Under the pieces are notes generated by a model that saw only the letters and a program-made list of their open reading frames with translations, searched no databases and was not told the origin of the DNA. 64,000 nucleotides of DNA from Morinoia aosen. Lineage: Eukaryota; Arthropoda; Malacostraca; Amphipoda; Talitridae. The translations under genes were made by a program, and so were the position numbers. The stretch covers positions 39,886,075-39,950,074 of the forward strand of contig CM059564.1 in assembly GCA_030386875.1 (NCBI GenBank). Direction: 5' to 3'. This document shows, piece after piece, positions 23,146 to 37,215 of the stretch (positions within the stretch are counted from its first letter, which is position 1; each line of letters begins with the position of its first letter).

Positions 23146-26068
23146 GGACGTAGCTACGCAAAGTGCTACGAAAGGCCTCTCTGCGTTTGACAACCTCGCT
23201 TGGTTGTCGTGCACCCCCGCAATTTTTGTAGCTCTCACCGCAGTCAAGTTCACTTCAAAGATCTTGGGCTGTGAGCTGTGCCGCTACGTGTGCATACGTT
23301 GCTGAAAAATTTGGCCTCTGACGCTACTTTAATACGGCGTTTGGATGTAGCACAAAGCGTTCCGTACAGGAGCCATAGTCTCTGAATGCTATTTTTTGTC
23401 GTTCTTAAAGGAAATTGAAAACAAAAGTTAAACTGCCCCGAAAGCACTCGCTGTTTGTGATATGTTCATTTGCTTCTTATGTCACGTGTAAATTGATTGC
23501 AGGGAAAGATGTGGTGTCCATAATTCCCGAATATGTTGAAATTTGGTATCAGTTATTACAAAAATTTGACAGTGATGCTTGAAACAGTAGTACAAAACGT
23601 TTTTTCTCTACTCACACATGAGAAATTTATATCAAAGTACGAAAATCGATGAAAATTTTGAAAAACCAAGTATACATTCAGAAACATCTGAACATTGTTT
23701 GCACTGCTGTGGTGCCACCCGTTGATTTCTTCATAAACTAGACATCTGCTGTGAATGTAAGAAACATGAACGCATCAGAATTCGGAGTCATAAAACTGCG
23801 GTTCCCCAGATTCACTGCACTCGGGACCTTAAGAAGAAGTGCTGCCACAATTTGAATAATATCCTGCAATCTGCACACACGACAATTACCCTGTCGTCTT
23901 ATGAGTCGTCAAGAGTTGGCACACATATTCATAACCCTGTTTCTAGAGCATCAGTCCATTTCCCGGGTACAGTACGGGCTTTGAGCAGTAGGAGGAACTC
24001 AGTACATGAATGAAGCGGGGGTTTGTTCACCGAGTAAAAGATGCCGTGAATGACCGCAGCACAGTCGCTCATTGATGCAGCCTCACACAACATCACAGCG
24101 CCGTTCTCGCGCGTGTGACGCCCAGCTCCCGACACAGGTCCCGTGCACGGCCGCGTCTCTCAATGAACGAACCTCTTCACCATCATTGCGCCGATTATTA
24201 TATTATCGGAGTGCCTCGCAGGCAGTGCCGGCAGTTAACTTGTGCACCTTTAATAATTTTAGGCGCCCGAGCAGTGCCTGCAGGATCCCTTTTCATCGTA
24301 TTTGCTGTTGCATCTATAATTTTGGCCGCCCAACAATTCTAGTCGCCCGACAATTTTAGTCGCCCGATGCGGAAGTTATACTTCTTCGGCTAAAATTATG
24401 GATATCCCTTGAAAAAGTGAGGCTAGGATGTTCACGTTGGTTTTCTGCTCGAATATATTGTTTTATATTCACATCAGCTGCTGTATAGGTTACTATGTAA
24501 TTTGGTTTCCTCAGAATTGGGGTGAACATACAGGTGATAGACGTTGTCTCATTCTTCTTCAGCCTGAGGGTAGTTATGTAAAGTTACATGTGTCGAAACA
24601 GGATGAACATTCGATTTTCGAGTTACATGTACGAGATTTTCAATGGAAGCTTCAACTAATTCGAATGAAATAAGTCCCAGGTATTCAAGATATACGTTGC
24701 TTGATTCAAGTCATGAATAAATAGAACTATTTTTTATTCGTATAAGTCTATGTTAGGCTCTTAGCACACGATAATAGCGTGTAATTCGAAAATTTACTGC
24801 AAGTCTTGATTACTTTTTTGCAACCCAAACATGATCTACGGAATACAAGAAGAATCCGGTAGGAGACAAAGAGTGAAATTGAAACAAAGGCTGTCCCATG
24901 TTCTCTGTTTGTCATGGGATTTATCACCAGCTTTTTATTCAAAGTAATGCGAGTATTTTATGCCTCAACAATAATCTCTCCTCATTTCCTTCATTAACAC
25001 AGCCGAATCCATGAATTTAATTACATCAAGATATCCCTGATTCCCTTATATGGAGTGGGAAGAGATGTAGGCGACATCTCAGGAGAAAGATAAATCAGAT
25101 TGCAGTCCTTAGATCAATGAAGCGAAAGCTTGTTATTCAACTCGATAGCCCGTACATTGAGTGGCCGTGTGAGCTTCCTCTCTTGCGTCGTAGGTAGTCT
25201 GGCATCTGCTTTCTGTCACGCATCTGCTGAGCGTACGGAGGAGCCCAATTAGGGCGAATGAAAGCCTTCTCTGGCTCCCTATGACACACTTCATAGTAAC
25301 TTATGCATGCGGTTCCGTGTAATTCTTGACTAGCTAGCGAAAAAAGGCAGTTTTTTGCCTTCTTTAGTGGACGTTTTTCAGCTCTGGTGCCGAGGAACTC
25401 AAAAGTTATAGCAAAAAATGAAGGCTTCGTAGCATTTCCGTGTACTTATGGAGGCTACAGGGTGCTTTGAACTCATTAAGTCGTAGAAATAAGTAAGTTT
25501 ATGAAGGCCACAAAAACCATCGCTTGATTCTTTGTGATACTGGTGACGTATAACATTTAACCGAAAAATGACAACGATACTACGAATCCTAAATTTTACC
25601 CAAAACAGAGTAGCTGTTAAAAAAGCACTTTTAGTCTCCATTGTACTTCCAAATTAGGTGAGTTTTTATCACCAATCCATTTTTAATTGGTCGAGTTAAA
25701 TACGCAGGTCGAGGAGCTTAGCCTGCCTGAATTAGCTAAAAGCTTTTTCTCTAACGCATGTCCAAATTGCTGCGATAGTGAGTCAGGCGCAATTTTAAAA
25801 GGCCTGAGCTGATTGAAATTACCTACTAGTGAAAATTTGTTGGTGTTTCGTGCTCATGAAATCATTACATCTTTATCTACTGCCAATCATTTGTATGCTC
25901 AACTTTTGCAGTAATTTTTCAAAATGTATTTGTTTAATCCATGGTCAGTGCCCTAAAACTCCCATCGTCAAGACTCAATGACGCTTTATTTTAAACTCCG
26001 TAATTTTTAAGTAACTCAGCGATCAGCTATAAGCACATACTCAAGGTACTAGAACTCAACCCTGCTGT
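23146..26068. other. Intergenic stretch, no supported gene
   Basis: The AATTTTAGTCGCCC motif cluster is listed separately. GC-richer DNA at about 23940-24330 is open in short overlapping frames on both strands without recognisable protein. Confidence 0.45.
24250..24400. repeat. Cluster of AATTTTAGTCGCCC-like motifs with a small hairpin
   Basis: Four variants of AATTTTAGTCGCCCG occur within about 120 bp. The last faces GGCTAAAATTATGGA across a short loop, the same arrangement as the inner stem of the element at 61,091-61,206. Confidence 0.45.
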
Positions 26069-26275
26069 AGCAGCAACACCAACAGAAGCAGAAGTAACTA
26101 CAGCATCAGTAATAGTAGGAGCAACAGCAGGAAAAACAGCAAAAGCAGCGACAGCAGCAGCATTAGTAATACCAGCAGCATCAATAATAGCAAGAGTAAC
26201 AACAGAAAAAACAGCAGCAGTAGCAGAAATAACAGCGGCAGGAGCAGTAGCAACTGGAGCAACAATAATGAAATC
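26069..26275. repeat. Imperfect trinucleotide repeat (AGC/AAC/AAT type)
   Basis: A run of triplets dominated by CAG, AGC, AAC, AGT and AAT without long pure tracts. The Leu-rich frame on the minus strand is an artefact of the triplets. Confidence 0.9.
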
Positions 26276-26924
26276 AGCACTGTGGCTTTAATATGTTACG
26301 CTCAGTTGTTGTGCGCTAATGCTTTTATATTGTGTGCTATATTTTTAGAACAAGAGTTTACGAAGCACTTGTATGGTCAATGCTTAACATTTACTTTTAT
26401 ATATTTTGAGTTTATGCCACAATATTTTCTATAAATTTACTAATTCCCTTCATGAATGTAAATCCAATTTATAATGTAGTAATTTCCCAGTTTGAAAGCA
26501 TGCAAAAGTTCACCATTTAAAATGCATTGCTTGTATTAAGCGTAAAAAAACGCTTCATTTAAAAGGGAAGCCTAACTAACGTTATTCCGAACATGAGCGC
26601 CACAATTTTAATACGTCGCAAAGAAATCTAGAATTTTTTTTTCGTTTTCTATTAATTTCATACTTACCTCCGAATGGTGGACCATTCAAAGAACGCCATA
26701 CACTGCGTTTGTAATGCCATCCACCGGAATTTATACTTTTTATTGTGATCTTCTAATTTTCCTTACAGCAGCGTGGAAGTCCTGGCCAGTGGTAATTGAG
26801 GTATCTTACATCCCGGATGCACCTTTGTGTCATCAATGTTGCTGATTAGGCCTAAGGTTTTCCTATTAGCATGGATTTTTTCCAGTCAAATGTGCTTGTC
26901 ATAGGTTTAATTACGAAGAGCAAA

Positions 26925-27190
26925 AAATGCTCGAGGCTAAATGAAGACGATAGAGCTGTGAGTGAACGTCGGATTTTAATAACGACGCGTAAAAAATATA
27001 CGAGGCTAACTGAAGACGATTGAGCTGTACGTGAGCGAAATATACGAGGCTAACTTAAGACGATAGAGCTGTGCGTGAACATTGAATTTTAATAACGACG
27101 AGCGAAAAAAAAATACGAGGCTAACTTAAGACAATATAGCTGCACGCGAACGACGAATTTTAATAACGGCGAGTAAAAAATATCCGGGGT
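26925..27190. repeat. Degenerate tandem repeat, unit up to about 75 bp, about four copies
   Basis: ACGAGGCTAACTTAAGACGA and variants recur near 26930, 27000, 27047 and 27115. Most copies are followed by TAGAGCTGT-CGTGAAC and GAATTTTAATAACGACG. One copy lacks the last block. Confidence 0.8.
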
Positions 27191-30100
27191 CATCTCAAGA
27201 AACCAGAGGTACACATGACAGTCCGGAATTTCTTTCATCCGATTGTCATTCGAAGTTTGAAGGACTCTTGCGCATTTGAGTGAGGGCCCTCACAGAGTCC
27301 GCTGCCTGTGTTGACTCATACGATAGCAATAACTGTCTTTATTGGTCCGGCCAAAGAAGGAGCCGGGATATGCTCTCTCTATTGACTTGCCCTTGCGTGC
27401 CGCGGTTTAATTCGGTAAGTGGCACGCACTCCTGCCTTCCTTCTTCTCGCTCAAATGGGAACTGCCATTAGCGTGTACTGCGAGTGCGTTGTGCGAGCTG
27501 TGCCCACTTTCTAAGACCTCTTAGATACATCTAGAAATAATTACCATACTTGAAGTGAACGTCGGAAATAATTCACGGGCCAACTCCAAAGAGAGCATTT
27601 CTTGAAAGACTGTTTCTGTTCGCGTCGCAACTCGTAATGCAAAGCTAAGTATTAGCTAAATAATTATAAAGCTGGGCAGTAGGTCATGCGCACTTTCGTT
27701 ACGGCTTGAATCACTCTGGATAAAAAGGCTAAGTTTTGTTACTTAATATGTTTTGACAGTCTAATAACCAGGGTAAGTTCATGCAGCTACAGTGTCTGAA
27801 GAAAACTGCTGCGAACCGACATGTTCAGTTAGATTAGGAAAACATGAGGAAATTGCTTGTTTTTAAGAAAATTCTATCTATTTTAACTAGAAATAGCATG
27901 ACGAAGACTGTAGCAGTTGGATTCTACATTCTTTACAATCTATAGTAAATAACGATTCACAAGGAGCAAATCTTTGAACTTCGTTATTCAAAATAACTAA
28001 TCACTCATGAATTATTGTGTAAAAGTTGAATGTAAAAGTTGAAAGAAGAATTTACTCGGAACAAATTATTCTATTTAAACGGCTCACTGGGCCTCATTAA
28101 CCACAAGTCATTTGTCATAATGTGAAAAACTACAAAATGTGACTATAACTGGTACCAAATTCTCAGGTTAATAGCAACAATACTACAGTATCTGACGTAC
28201 TCAGGGGTCGCCCACAGACTTGAGCGAACAAATATATCACAGAATATTGATTTGAATTCTGTATGGTTCCTTGCATAACAATCCATAATCCTTTTCTGAA
28301 AAATAGGGGTAACTAAAATTTTCTATTAGGATTATTGCTTCTGTATATCTTATGTGTTGTCTTAATCACTCCCCTTGGGAAGAAATGTAAATAAAACTCT
28401 TTGAACGAAAATCAATCTCATGTAGGGCCTCAAAGATAAGGAAAATAAGGAACCGGAATGAAAGAATTTCTAGAAGAAAGATTGTATGCTGGAGTCAGCA
28501 TCAACTAGAAGAGTTTCAAACATCGGAGCTGCGCAAATGTGCGTTCATTAAATTCGTAGAGAACGTAATTTCTCTGCGTTTTACAATACAGCATCTTGGA
28601 ACCACCAATTCACTTTCCCGTGAATTTCTTATGAAGAATATCTTTATCCCATTAATGTTCAGGGATACTGATAGATAATTTTTTTAACAATGGATATAAA
28701 TAGTATTCGATTGAAAATAATTTACCTTGTTCGATAACTGGAAGTATAGCCCAGAGAGCACCAGAAAAGCGACCTGCTATATCAGTAAGGTAGTCTCTAA
28801 TTGTTCTGCCATTCATTAACGTGTTCAATAGTCCTCCGTCCGTATCATCAGTTGAAGAATGTACTTACAGACGTGCTGTGAAATTTAGTCTAAAAATTGT
28901 ATAACATAGATGTAAACTTTTTGAGAAAAATGATGGATCATTCAACACAATAACGAGCTGACATCGACACACGTCATCGATTGAGTTACTTGCTCATGCA
29001 CCAGGTGTCGTTTCTGTGATCTCTAGTAGCTAATTCTGCCCACCTTCTGGAATATAATTCAAATTCACTGAAGGGAACTGAAGAATGCGATGCAAGAACA
29101 CTTGCTTTCAATTCTTTGAGACTTCTTGCGAAAATTTATTGAATTTTCCGAAAAAAAATATATTGGAATTTGAAAAAATAATTTTCAAGATTTAAGAAAC
29201 CGTTAGAAGATGTGATAGCAAAATATATTATGACTTTTAATTTTGAACTGTATTTTTGATGTTAGTTTGAGGAATTTATCCAACGGTACGCCAAGAAACT
29301 TATCTTTATTTGGATGTTCTCGTAAAATTATTTTTATTTTTGGGGTTGGAAGACTACTAATCGGGAAACTTTTTTTTTATCGAACGTAATACGTAACGAT
29401 TTTATTGACAACATGAGTGCATTTGAGATTCAACTTCTAATTCAGACGCTGACAACCAAGGATCTTCGTTTGATGTGAACGTTATTTTTTTAACGAGAGA
29501 TGTAACCCGAGAAGAAAAATGCCCTTTAGTAGTAGTGTCGACCAGGGATTGTGTTCAAGCCTTAATGAGATGCATTAGCCCATGTCATCACATCAGTTGC
29601 GAATCACGGAGGCGACTTACTGTAGTATGCATTCCAAAGACGCTGTTGAAGATGTACGTTTTGCATTTTTGTTGCTCGTCAGTCTTCAATAAAACATCGC
29701 TTGTTATAAGACTAGCCAGTAAAACACTAATTATTTACCTTTTTGTAAAAGAGTAAATAATTCCACAACCATCATGGCGTAAATTTCGCAAGTATCATGG
29801 CGTACATTTGGCTACTACAGTTTGGACCTTGTCCAGTCGCTTGAGTAAAAGTCCTAAAGTTTGAGTGTTGATTTAAAGATTTTCAATTTAGATCACAAAT
29901 CAGTTTTGAATATACAAAAAGATTCGAAATTTTTTTCAAATACAATGGTTTTATTCTTTCGTTGTAATGCTTCATTTCAATACGTTTGCGAATCACTTAT
30001 AGGATTTTACTCTGAGAAATAGGCTTAAGGAGTGTTTTTCTGAGGAGATCCAGCGTTACTTTGTACTTCCAATTAGAGAGGAGTCATTTGTGGGCTTGAG

Positions 30101-33100
30101 GAGTAATTTGCATCAGGCGCTATATGTTCTTATTTAGAAATTCTGTCTTTCATCCTCATACCGTGTTATTTTCTTGTCAGTTCCGCACGAGTTTTCAATT
30201 GATTTTCTTAAGTACTTCTTGACTACAAAACTAACTTCACTGAAATCAAGATCAACTTCAACTCAATAAACAAATTTCGGATAGCTCAGAAGCTCCATCT
30301 GTGAGCGAACACGGTTTTGAGTCGGGAAAAAACACTGAATATGCTTCAATATACAAATTCCAATGACGTCGTCGCGATTTTATACGTCCTGTTCCGGTGA
30401 AAGTCTCCATATGTGCAACACCGGTCACTGCTCGTATTCAGAATTCGGAAACTCTCGTTAAACGCTTAGTGATGGCGACTGATGGAGATTTCATCAGAGA
30501 TTTAGAAAGTGATGAAGCGATGAAGCGCGACTAATAGGCGAACTAAGCTCGCGCCGGGGTGTTCTTCGGCGCAAGTGATTAACCCTTACGGATTTTTGTG
30601 ATGTTTTCTGATTGCTGGGAGCACTGATAACCTCTGCAAGAAGTGAAATGCTGTCTTTTTTCAAATTTGTACGAAACTACTAGCTCTCTAGAAAGCAAGT
30701 CTCAAGAAAAAATATTTACTGTGCTGAAAAGTTGAAAAGCCTTATTGAAACTCGTTCATGAGTAATCGTGCAATCATTTTGAACAATCTCGAGCAATAAT
30801 GAAGAAATTGTATTGTATTGCATTTATTACTTGACATGCGTCATAAGACGAGAAAAATTCATGTATCACTCTCGTGATATTGAAGTCAGGTAAGCAGTTC
30901 GGAGGTGACTGCGATAATCTATGAAGACAGACGAGCAGCGTCTCTATTCGCGAGAAATGTTTAACATTAGTGACTACGTACACGACCTCAGACGAATCGG
31001 CAACACTTGTAGCAGAAGCCTTGAGAAATTTTTGGGTTTGCCTTATCATTTCCCTCTCCCTCATCTGTCGCTCTCGCAGGGGAGTTGCGCACTGCGATCG
31101 ATCTTGTCCGCGAGTATCTTGGCTACCGTTTTTCTGCTGCTCACTCTCCCTCCCGGTCTTGTCTAAAATGCTTACGTTGTCTTTCTTGTAGGACAATAGA
31201 GATTTTCCTCATTCTGGTGCGTCGCAAACAACATCTTTCCTACATTTCATTATCTTGGCTGATGTACCTGACAGCAAAAATGTCAGGCTCTGTCTACTAT
31301 GTGTTGATGTAACATTTATGTGGTAAGTAAAAGGGCGTCTTTAGATTTCGCCATCATTGACATCCCACTGCGTTTTTCGAGATGTACAGTACTTTGTTCT
31401 GGTCAAGTGATGGGTTAGAGTGTCTCAAATTTTGGAAAAATTAGATCAACTGAATTTGAAACCGAACACATGCCCTGTTGGTTCGCTAAATTGCTCATTG
31501 ATACGATAAGTTTCGTACTTACGTTCGGTAATTCGTGAGTTATAAAAACAATTATAGGTTAAAATATTGGAAAACTTGTTGTCGGTTTACGTATGACAGC
31601 GTTGAAACATGTGGTAGATTTGTCAAATAGCGATTGGATTTTCGCTCGTAGTTCTATTTTCTCCTTCAAAACAGTCGATTTTAGATTCGCAGCTGAACCC
31701 ATACTATACACAGCAAGGATACTTTATTTTTCAGAGGTAACGTTTTTCAATAAGGTATTGAAGTTTAATTAAGTTTGGAAATTATTTTCATGCGATTTCT
31801 GCAACTTGTTCTTAAAATGGAGTTCACACAACACCGAAGTGACTTCGAATTAATTACACAGTTAAAACGAAAGCCAATTAGATCTTTACTATTTCTTCAG
31901 CATGAAAAGCGTCGTATAGCTGTGATAGCTGTGTCACCACCAAAAGATTGTGCATTTACAGAGGCGGTTTTCTGCATCATTTTTTTAATCTCATTTCAAG
32001 TATGAAGTTTTTACTCCACTCCTTAGAACAGTTTTAATATTGCACTCATGGGCAGAATAACCCTGAAATACTGATAAATTGCCTGTTCCACCTATCGTTT
32101 CACGCCCATCCCTTTCCGTCCCACGCAGTCCTTCTTCCAGAGACCACTAATCCACTCCTCACCTCGGAAGTCTTTTTTTGCTTCAATACCTTGCGTGCTA
32201 GCTCCAACAACATGACTTTTTGAGAATTAATCTCCCATTTTCTAGTGTTGAAGTTTCTTCTTATAGACACCTCCATTTTCTCATTTATTCTAATTTGTTT
32301 TTCATTCCGTATGTATTCAAGGTGATCAGTAAGGATCTTTTTTAGTGTATCTCTGTGATGTGCTTTTAATCTGCTGGTATTTTTTAAATTCTGAGCTCTC
32401 TTTTCTCTTTATTCTATACATTTTGCTGTTTTTTATATTTCTATGGTTAAGCTATGAGCTGTTTACTGTGTTACATTTACAAAAAAACAATATTGAAAAT
32501 ACGTGTAACCACTTGAAAATAATTTTTTCAGTAAGATGCGTTTATCAGCGCACAAAAAACAATACTCAAATGTGTTTGTCTTTTTGAGCACTTTTGGTGA
32601 AAGTTTCCGTCAATAATAAATCATAATTTGCTATGGGTGATATAGGCACCTCTAGTTTTAATGGTAAATTCCACGTTTACAAACTTTATATGATTTTTCA
32701 TTTGTACGTTCAGTAATCCGTACAGGGCAAACAAATCAAACGACATTCCCAAGAATGGACAAATAATGTCAATAGGGGTAAGAGAAAACTCATTAAATTA
32801 CATGGGTTTTACGGGTGTCAGCTACGAGAAGGTGATGTACCTGCCTGACGGCCACGTGTAGAGGTATTTTTTGTGAGTGCACGGCATTCTGAAGCAAATT
32901 ACGTGTTGAAATAGTCGAGCTTTGCAGAGGAATTTATATAACAGAGAGACTACGTGCAACTGTACAAAGAAATGAATCTATATGTGGACACTTGGGAAGC
33001 ATTTTTGTTAACTTTTATCTCGAAGTGCACTGATGCTGCTCTAAATGTGATGTGTTTTTCTCAGGGTAAAGCCTCTAGAAAGTATTTGTAAAATTAGATC

Positions 33101-33123
33101 TAGCATTTCGAAGTGCATTCAGA
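27191..33123. other. Long AT-rich gene desert
   Basis: Nearly 6 kb with no convincing exon. The longest frame (30774-31196 minus, 140 codons, charged N-terminal half) has no motif. No tandem array or recognised transposon was found. Confidence 0.45.
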
Positions 33124-33345
33124 AAATGGACGTGGATATGAGCTGGACATAGAATGAGCTGGACACGGATTTAGCAGGACATAGACATGAGCTGGCCAAG
33201 GATATGAGCTGGACAGAGACAACAGCTGGACAAGGGTATGATGGCTTCAGACAACAGCTGGACACGAACATGAGCTGGACATAGACCACAGCTGTACGAG
33301 GATAAGAGCTGGACATGAGCTGGACACGAAGCAAGCAGGCCAGAC
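33124..33345. repeat. Minisatellite of ATGAGCTGGACA-like units
   Basis: GAGCTGGACA or CAGCTGGACA recurs about every 15-25 bases with variable connecting triplets. The minus-strand frames rich in VQLMS and CPA are artefacts. Confidence 0.85.
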
Positions 33346-33439
33346 AGGAGGCTGGAGCCAGAGCCACCAAGGAGCAGCTGGCGAGCGACTGTCCCGAGGA
33401 GCGTGCTGCGGAGGCCGGTGGGGCGTGAAGAAAAACAAT

Positions 33440-36270
33440 TATTTAAGCTAATTGCATTTGCGTTTCGCTCCTCAGAGGTGAAGTACTCATTATTATTTCG
33501 CAGAGGGTCCTAACAAGCGTGACAAACGTTTTGCGTTGAAGTTGAGCGGGGTGAAGTCACGGACAAAGCCGCAGCCTGGGAGGTGTTGTTTGTGCTCTTC
33601 AAGTGTCAGTCACACGCCGGTTACACCGCAGATTTATGATCCAAGTTTTGAGGCTTATTTCTTCCTCCTCAGACGTGGGCGCAAAATTTCGGAGCGGTTT
33701 TTACGGGTGAAGTTTTGCAGTCTTCGAGGTTTTGTTCCTGGTGTGAAATATGTATATCTTCTGTTGAGCATCAATAGAGGTTGAATTGAAATTAAGTTTA
33801 CGATGCTATTTTTATCGCTGAGAATTTGAACGTAGGAAACTCGGCTTAAAGATACAGATAAGTTTATTCACACTGTAACCCGAACCCAAAAATTAGAGTG
33901 CAAAATCCAAGCTAGTCTGAGAAGCGAACGAGTTTCGGAATGAGTTTAGCGCAAAAATTTCAAATTTTGGTCTCGATTTTCTTTTTAAAGCCGGTTGTTA
34001 GCTAAGCATTTGAATTGAACTTATGAGTACTAGATGAGGGAGGATTTATTTTTAGTTTCTTCACGTCGCTATTAAAGCTCTTTATAAGTTTATTTACAAT
34101 TGCGTTTGCAACAGGAAGAAAAAAAAGTTCAGAATAACAGCGCTTCTTTCCAAAACCAGGAAGACGACCAAAATCTGCAGTGAAGAATTACCTGAAGCTG
34201 AAGCGGCTCTCCTGCTACCTGCGTACATCAGTGAGGCCACGATTGTGTCCCAGATAGATGCTTCATTTTCTCCAAGGCTGATTTACTGTGTCGATGCCGT
34301 CTCCTCTTGATATCGAGACCGCGGTCATCCCATTACGGACTCCGTAATTCTTGCAAAGCTTCTCCCTACGTCAAACCGTGGTCGTCAGTTGTCCGGTTGT
34401 GTTGCATGTCCCAACCTTGCTTCACGTATCCCAACGTTAAATCGTTGCCTTCAGTTGTTTGGTAGTCTCGCATGATCCTACATTATTTCGTGCGCCCCAA
34501 CGTTCAGTGGTTGTTAGTTGTTCTGTTGTCCTTATCGTGCTTGGCTTTTCAGCTCGTCCGTTGTAAAGAATGATGGAAAGGCAAACACGACCGATTGCTT
34601 AATTGAATACAAGTAAAAGTGTATGTTTGCATGGCTTAGTTCATCGCTCTTTAAGTTTGAATTTCATGAAATATTTATGGGTGCACTGCTTAAGGGATTT
34701 TAAAGACCTGAGCTAACAGACGGCGTTCGATTTTGTGCACCTAGAATGTCGAGGTGATAATACGGTTCAGGAATGAGCTGGAAATAGCACTAGATTGAAA
34801 AAAATAACAATCCGAACCGCTGCATCAGGACGTTTCTCTTTTGACACGCCCCGCTCGTTGAAGAAAACTTTCTGATGAAGCAAAAACTCGTCTCACATAT
34901 TTCTGCCTCCAATTTGGCAAGAGCTGCACTCTAATTGCACCCTTCTTCTGCTGACGGTGTCGTGAGCAGAACAGAGCAGGAGTTGTTGGATAACTGTATA
35001 GCAACGGCTAAATTCAAATGAGGTCTGTATAAAAAATACTCCCAATTATAACATTGAAACTTTGCAAGGAAAAACTTTTGATCATCGTTAAAATGCGTCG
35101 GGCAGCACGTGCATACGATTGATATCGGAATAAAGATAAAATTTACTTTGTGTGTTTTTTGTTACGAGCAAGGTAGTTGTTGTTTTGAGTTTCGCATGTT
35201 GAATAGAGCTCATGACGGATTTTGTAATGCATAATATAAATATTTATTTTTTAGTCGCTAAGTTATCAGTATGTACACTTCTTAACAATTATTTCGTTTT
35301 ATATTTGAATGCTTCCATTTTTATAGAGTTATGATATATACTTTGAAAAATACATCGCATTTCTTGAACTGCCATTAAACAAAAACAGTGAGCAGAATCA
35401 TTTCAATTCGCCGCTTTGTACAGTGTCTTGAATGTAGTCTTATTACTCATTTAAAGTAATTTTTGGAATTCATATTTGCAAGCTAAAAACTTCAAATCAT
35501 TACTTAGATAGTTCTCAATGAAATATGTCGTAAAATATATATTTTATAGCTGACATAATTTCACAATAAAAATTCTAAAATCCCACGGCTCAACTATGCC
35601 GCTTTTGAAAAAAATTTATTAACAACTTTTCAATTTTATCATCAGAGAAATCCTGTCCAGAAATGTCTCATGTGACATGAATTACGCGTACGTATTGTGC
35701 AAAAATAGACGGGGATTACAATCGTTTTCACAGCTCATAAATTGGGATTCACATGCGAAGATCCGATTTGAAATTTTAACTTTTTTGATGGTGCTTCTGT
35801 GACCGCACGTGGTGGACATGGTGCGGCTCGCTGGTTTGTATCTAGCATCAGAGGCAAAACTTCCTTTAAAACTATCATTTAGCATTTCCGCCGCGTGTTC
35901 TTTGAATTTTTAATTTATGAAGTGTAATCAAATGTTCAACGTGACTTTCGTAGATTTGATTGAATGTACTTTACCGCAAGCAGTCACGCGCATGAGAGAA
36001 CTTCTCAGTTTCTGTGTGATATCCTCATCAATTATTGACCAGGAAGTTTGGAGACAGAATGTCTCATTTTAGCGTTTTGAGGGTGAAGGTGTGATACAAA
36101 CAGCACGTTTTCATCAGCTGCTCCCGTAGAGGTGTTTAAAAAAATTTTCTTTGATGCTGGCATAGCTTGTCGAATAAAAGTCAGAAACGACTGTGCTCTG
36201 CTGCAAATGAATAAATTTATCTTTACTTCTTTAATACTTTGAATTTTTTAATATTTGACTGCTTTAATAC
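33440..36270. other. Intergenic stretch, no supported gene
   Basis: Only short frames and the weak duplication near 34,400 were noticed. Confidence 0.45.
34370..34560. repeat. Degenerate tandem duplication of about 65-70 bp
   Basis: TCAGTTGTCCGGTTGTGTTG, TCAGTTGTTTGGTAGTCTCG and GTTAGTTGTTCTGTTGTCC begin related units that share a CCCAACGTT element. Confidence 0.5.
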
Positions 36271-36273
36271 TTT

Positions 36274-36480
36274 TTAATACTTTCACTGCAACGAGAGCCA
36301 CCGGTAGTACACGGAGGGGTTTTTCTTAATGCCACTGACGGAGAAGAAGTCACAAACTTAATTTTCATAAATACTTCTTGAAAACTACATGAAGGCCCGG
36401 TCCAGTTAATGTTTGCTATTTTCAACATTATTAACTATATTTGACATTAAACTTATGTAGAATATTGAACGTGAGTTTTA
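36274..36480 (+). mobile_element. Dispersed repeat family B, copy 1 (piggyBac-like MITE?)
   Basis: It starts TTAATACTTTCACTGCAACG, continues AGCCACCGGTAGTACACGGA, AAGTCACAAACTTAATTTTC and GGTCCAGTTAATGTTTGCTA, and ends near AATATTGAACGTGAG. A TTAA at the left edge and a T-C-TGACTGCGACG start recall piggyBac ends. The right TTAA is not defined. Confidence 0.65.
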
Positions 36481-36990
36481 CAGTACCTGATGCAGTCAAA
36501 TCGTTAACTTACCGGATCTTTTATTGCCATCTGATGCTGAGAAATCATATTTACTAGCCTGCATTAAATGTGCTTTTCCACTTTGATGGTCATGCGCATA
36601 GTTGGGTTCTTCCGTGTAAACATTGCAAGGCTATCTGTGAGATTGTATTTTGTTGCTGCTGTAAATTTTCTCAAGTTTGGCATAACTGAAATGAGGTAAT
36701 TTTCACTCCAAAAATGAAACATGTTCGCTATTCAACCAAGCAGCATAACGTGTTAGCAAGAGGAGGCCCACATCTTCGAAGACAAATTCACAAAAACTCG
36801 AGACAACGCACAGACGTTGGCTGGCTCAGCCTCCGGTCCACCAGATGGCGACCGAGCCGCAAGTGCGAAAAAATAGACCTGTAGATGGACGACCTTCCCA
36901 TTTCCGACCAGTTCACTCGTAGGCAACGCTTCGCTGTCGCAGAATTCGCATTGTATGCGATTTCCACGGGGCGGGATAAACGACCTCATG

Positions 36991-37215
36991 GTTTGCTGTC
37001 ACTTAGCCAGTATAGTACTGGTTCTAAAATGTATGAATTTTAATTTATGTATCATGCAAAATGTACACTACTACTTATGTACACATATGTAATTTATGTA
37101 TATTAGCTAATATTATTAATGTACATAAATTATTATTTATGTATTATGTACTCCCCCATAGTTTACTGTGAATAAGCCAATACAGTACTGGTGCTAAAAA
37201 TATATTAATTATAAT
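36991..37215. repeat. Tandem duplication of about 170 bp
   Basis: CCAGTATAGTACTGGTTCTA near 37008 and CCAATACAGTACTGGTGCTA near 37178 are each preceded by GTTTRCTGT and followed by an AT-rich TATGTAT stretch. Confidence 0.7.

Noticed and set aside
26098-26280. Leu-rich transmembrane protein
   Set aside because: Translation of an imperfect CAG/AAT triplet repeat.
33119-33438. Minus-strand Cys/Ser/Pro/Val-rich proteins
   Set aside because: Frames across the GAGCTGGACA minisatellite.
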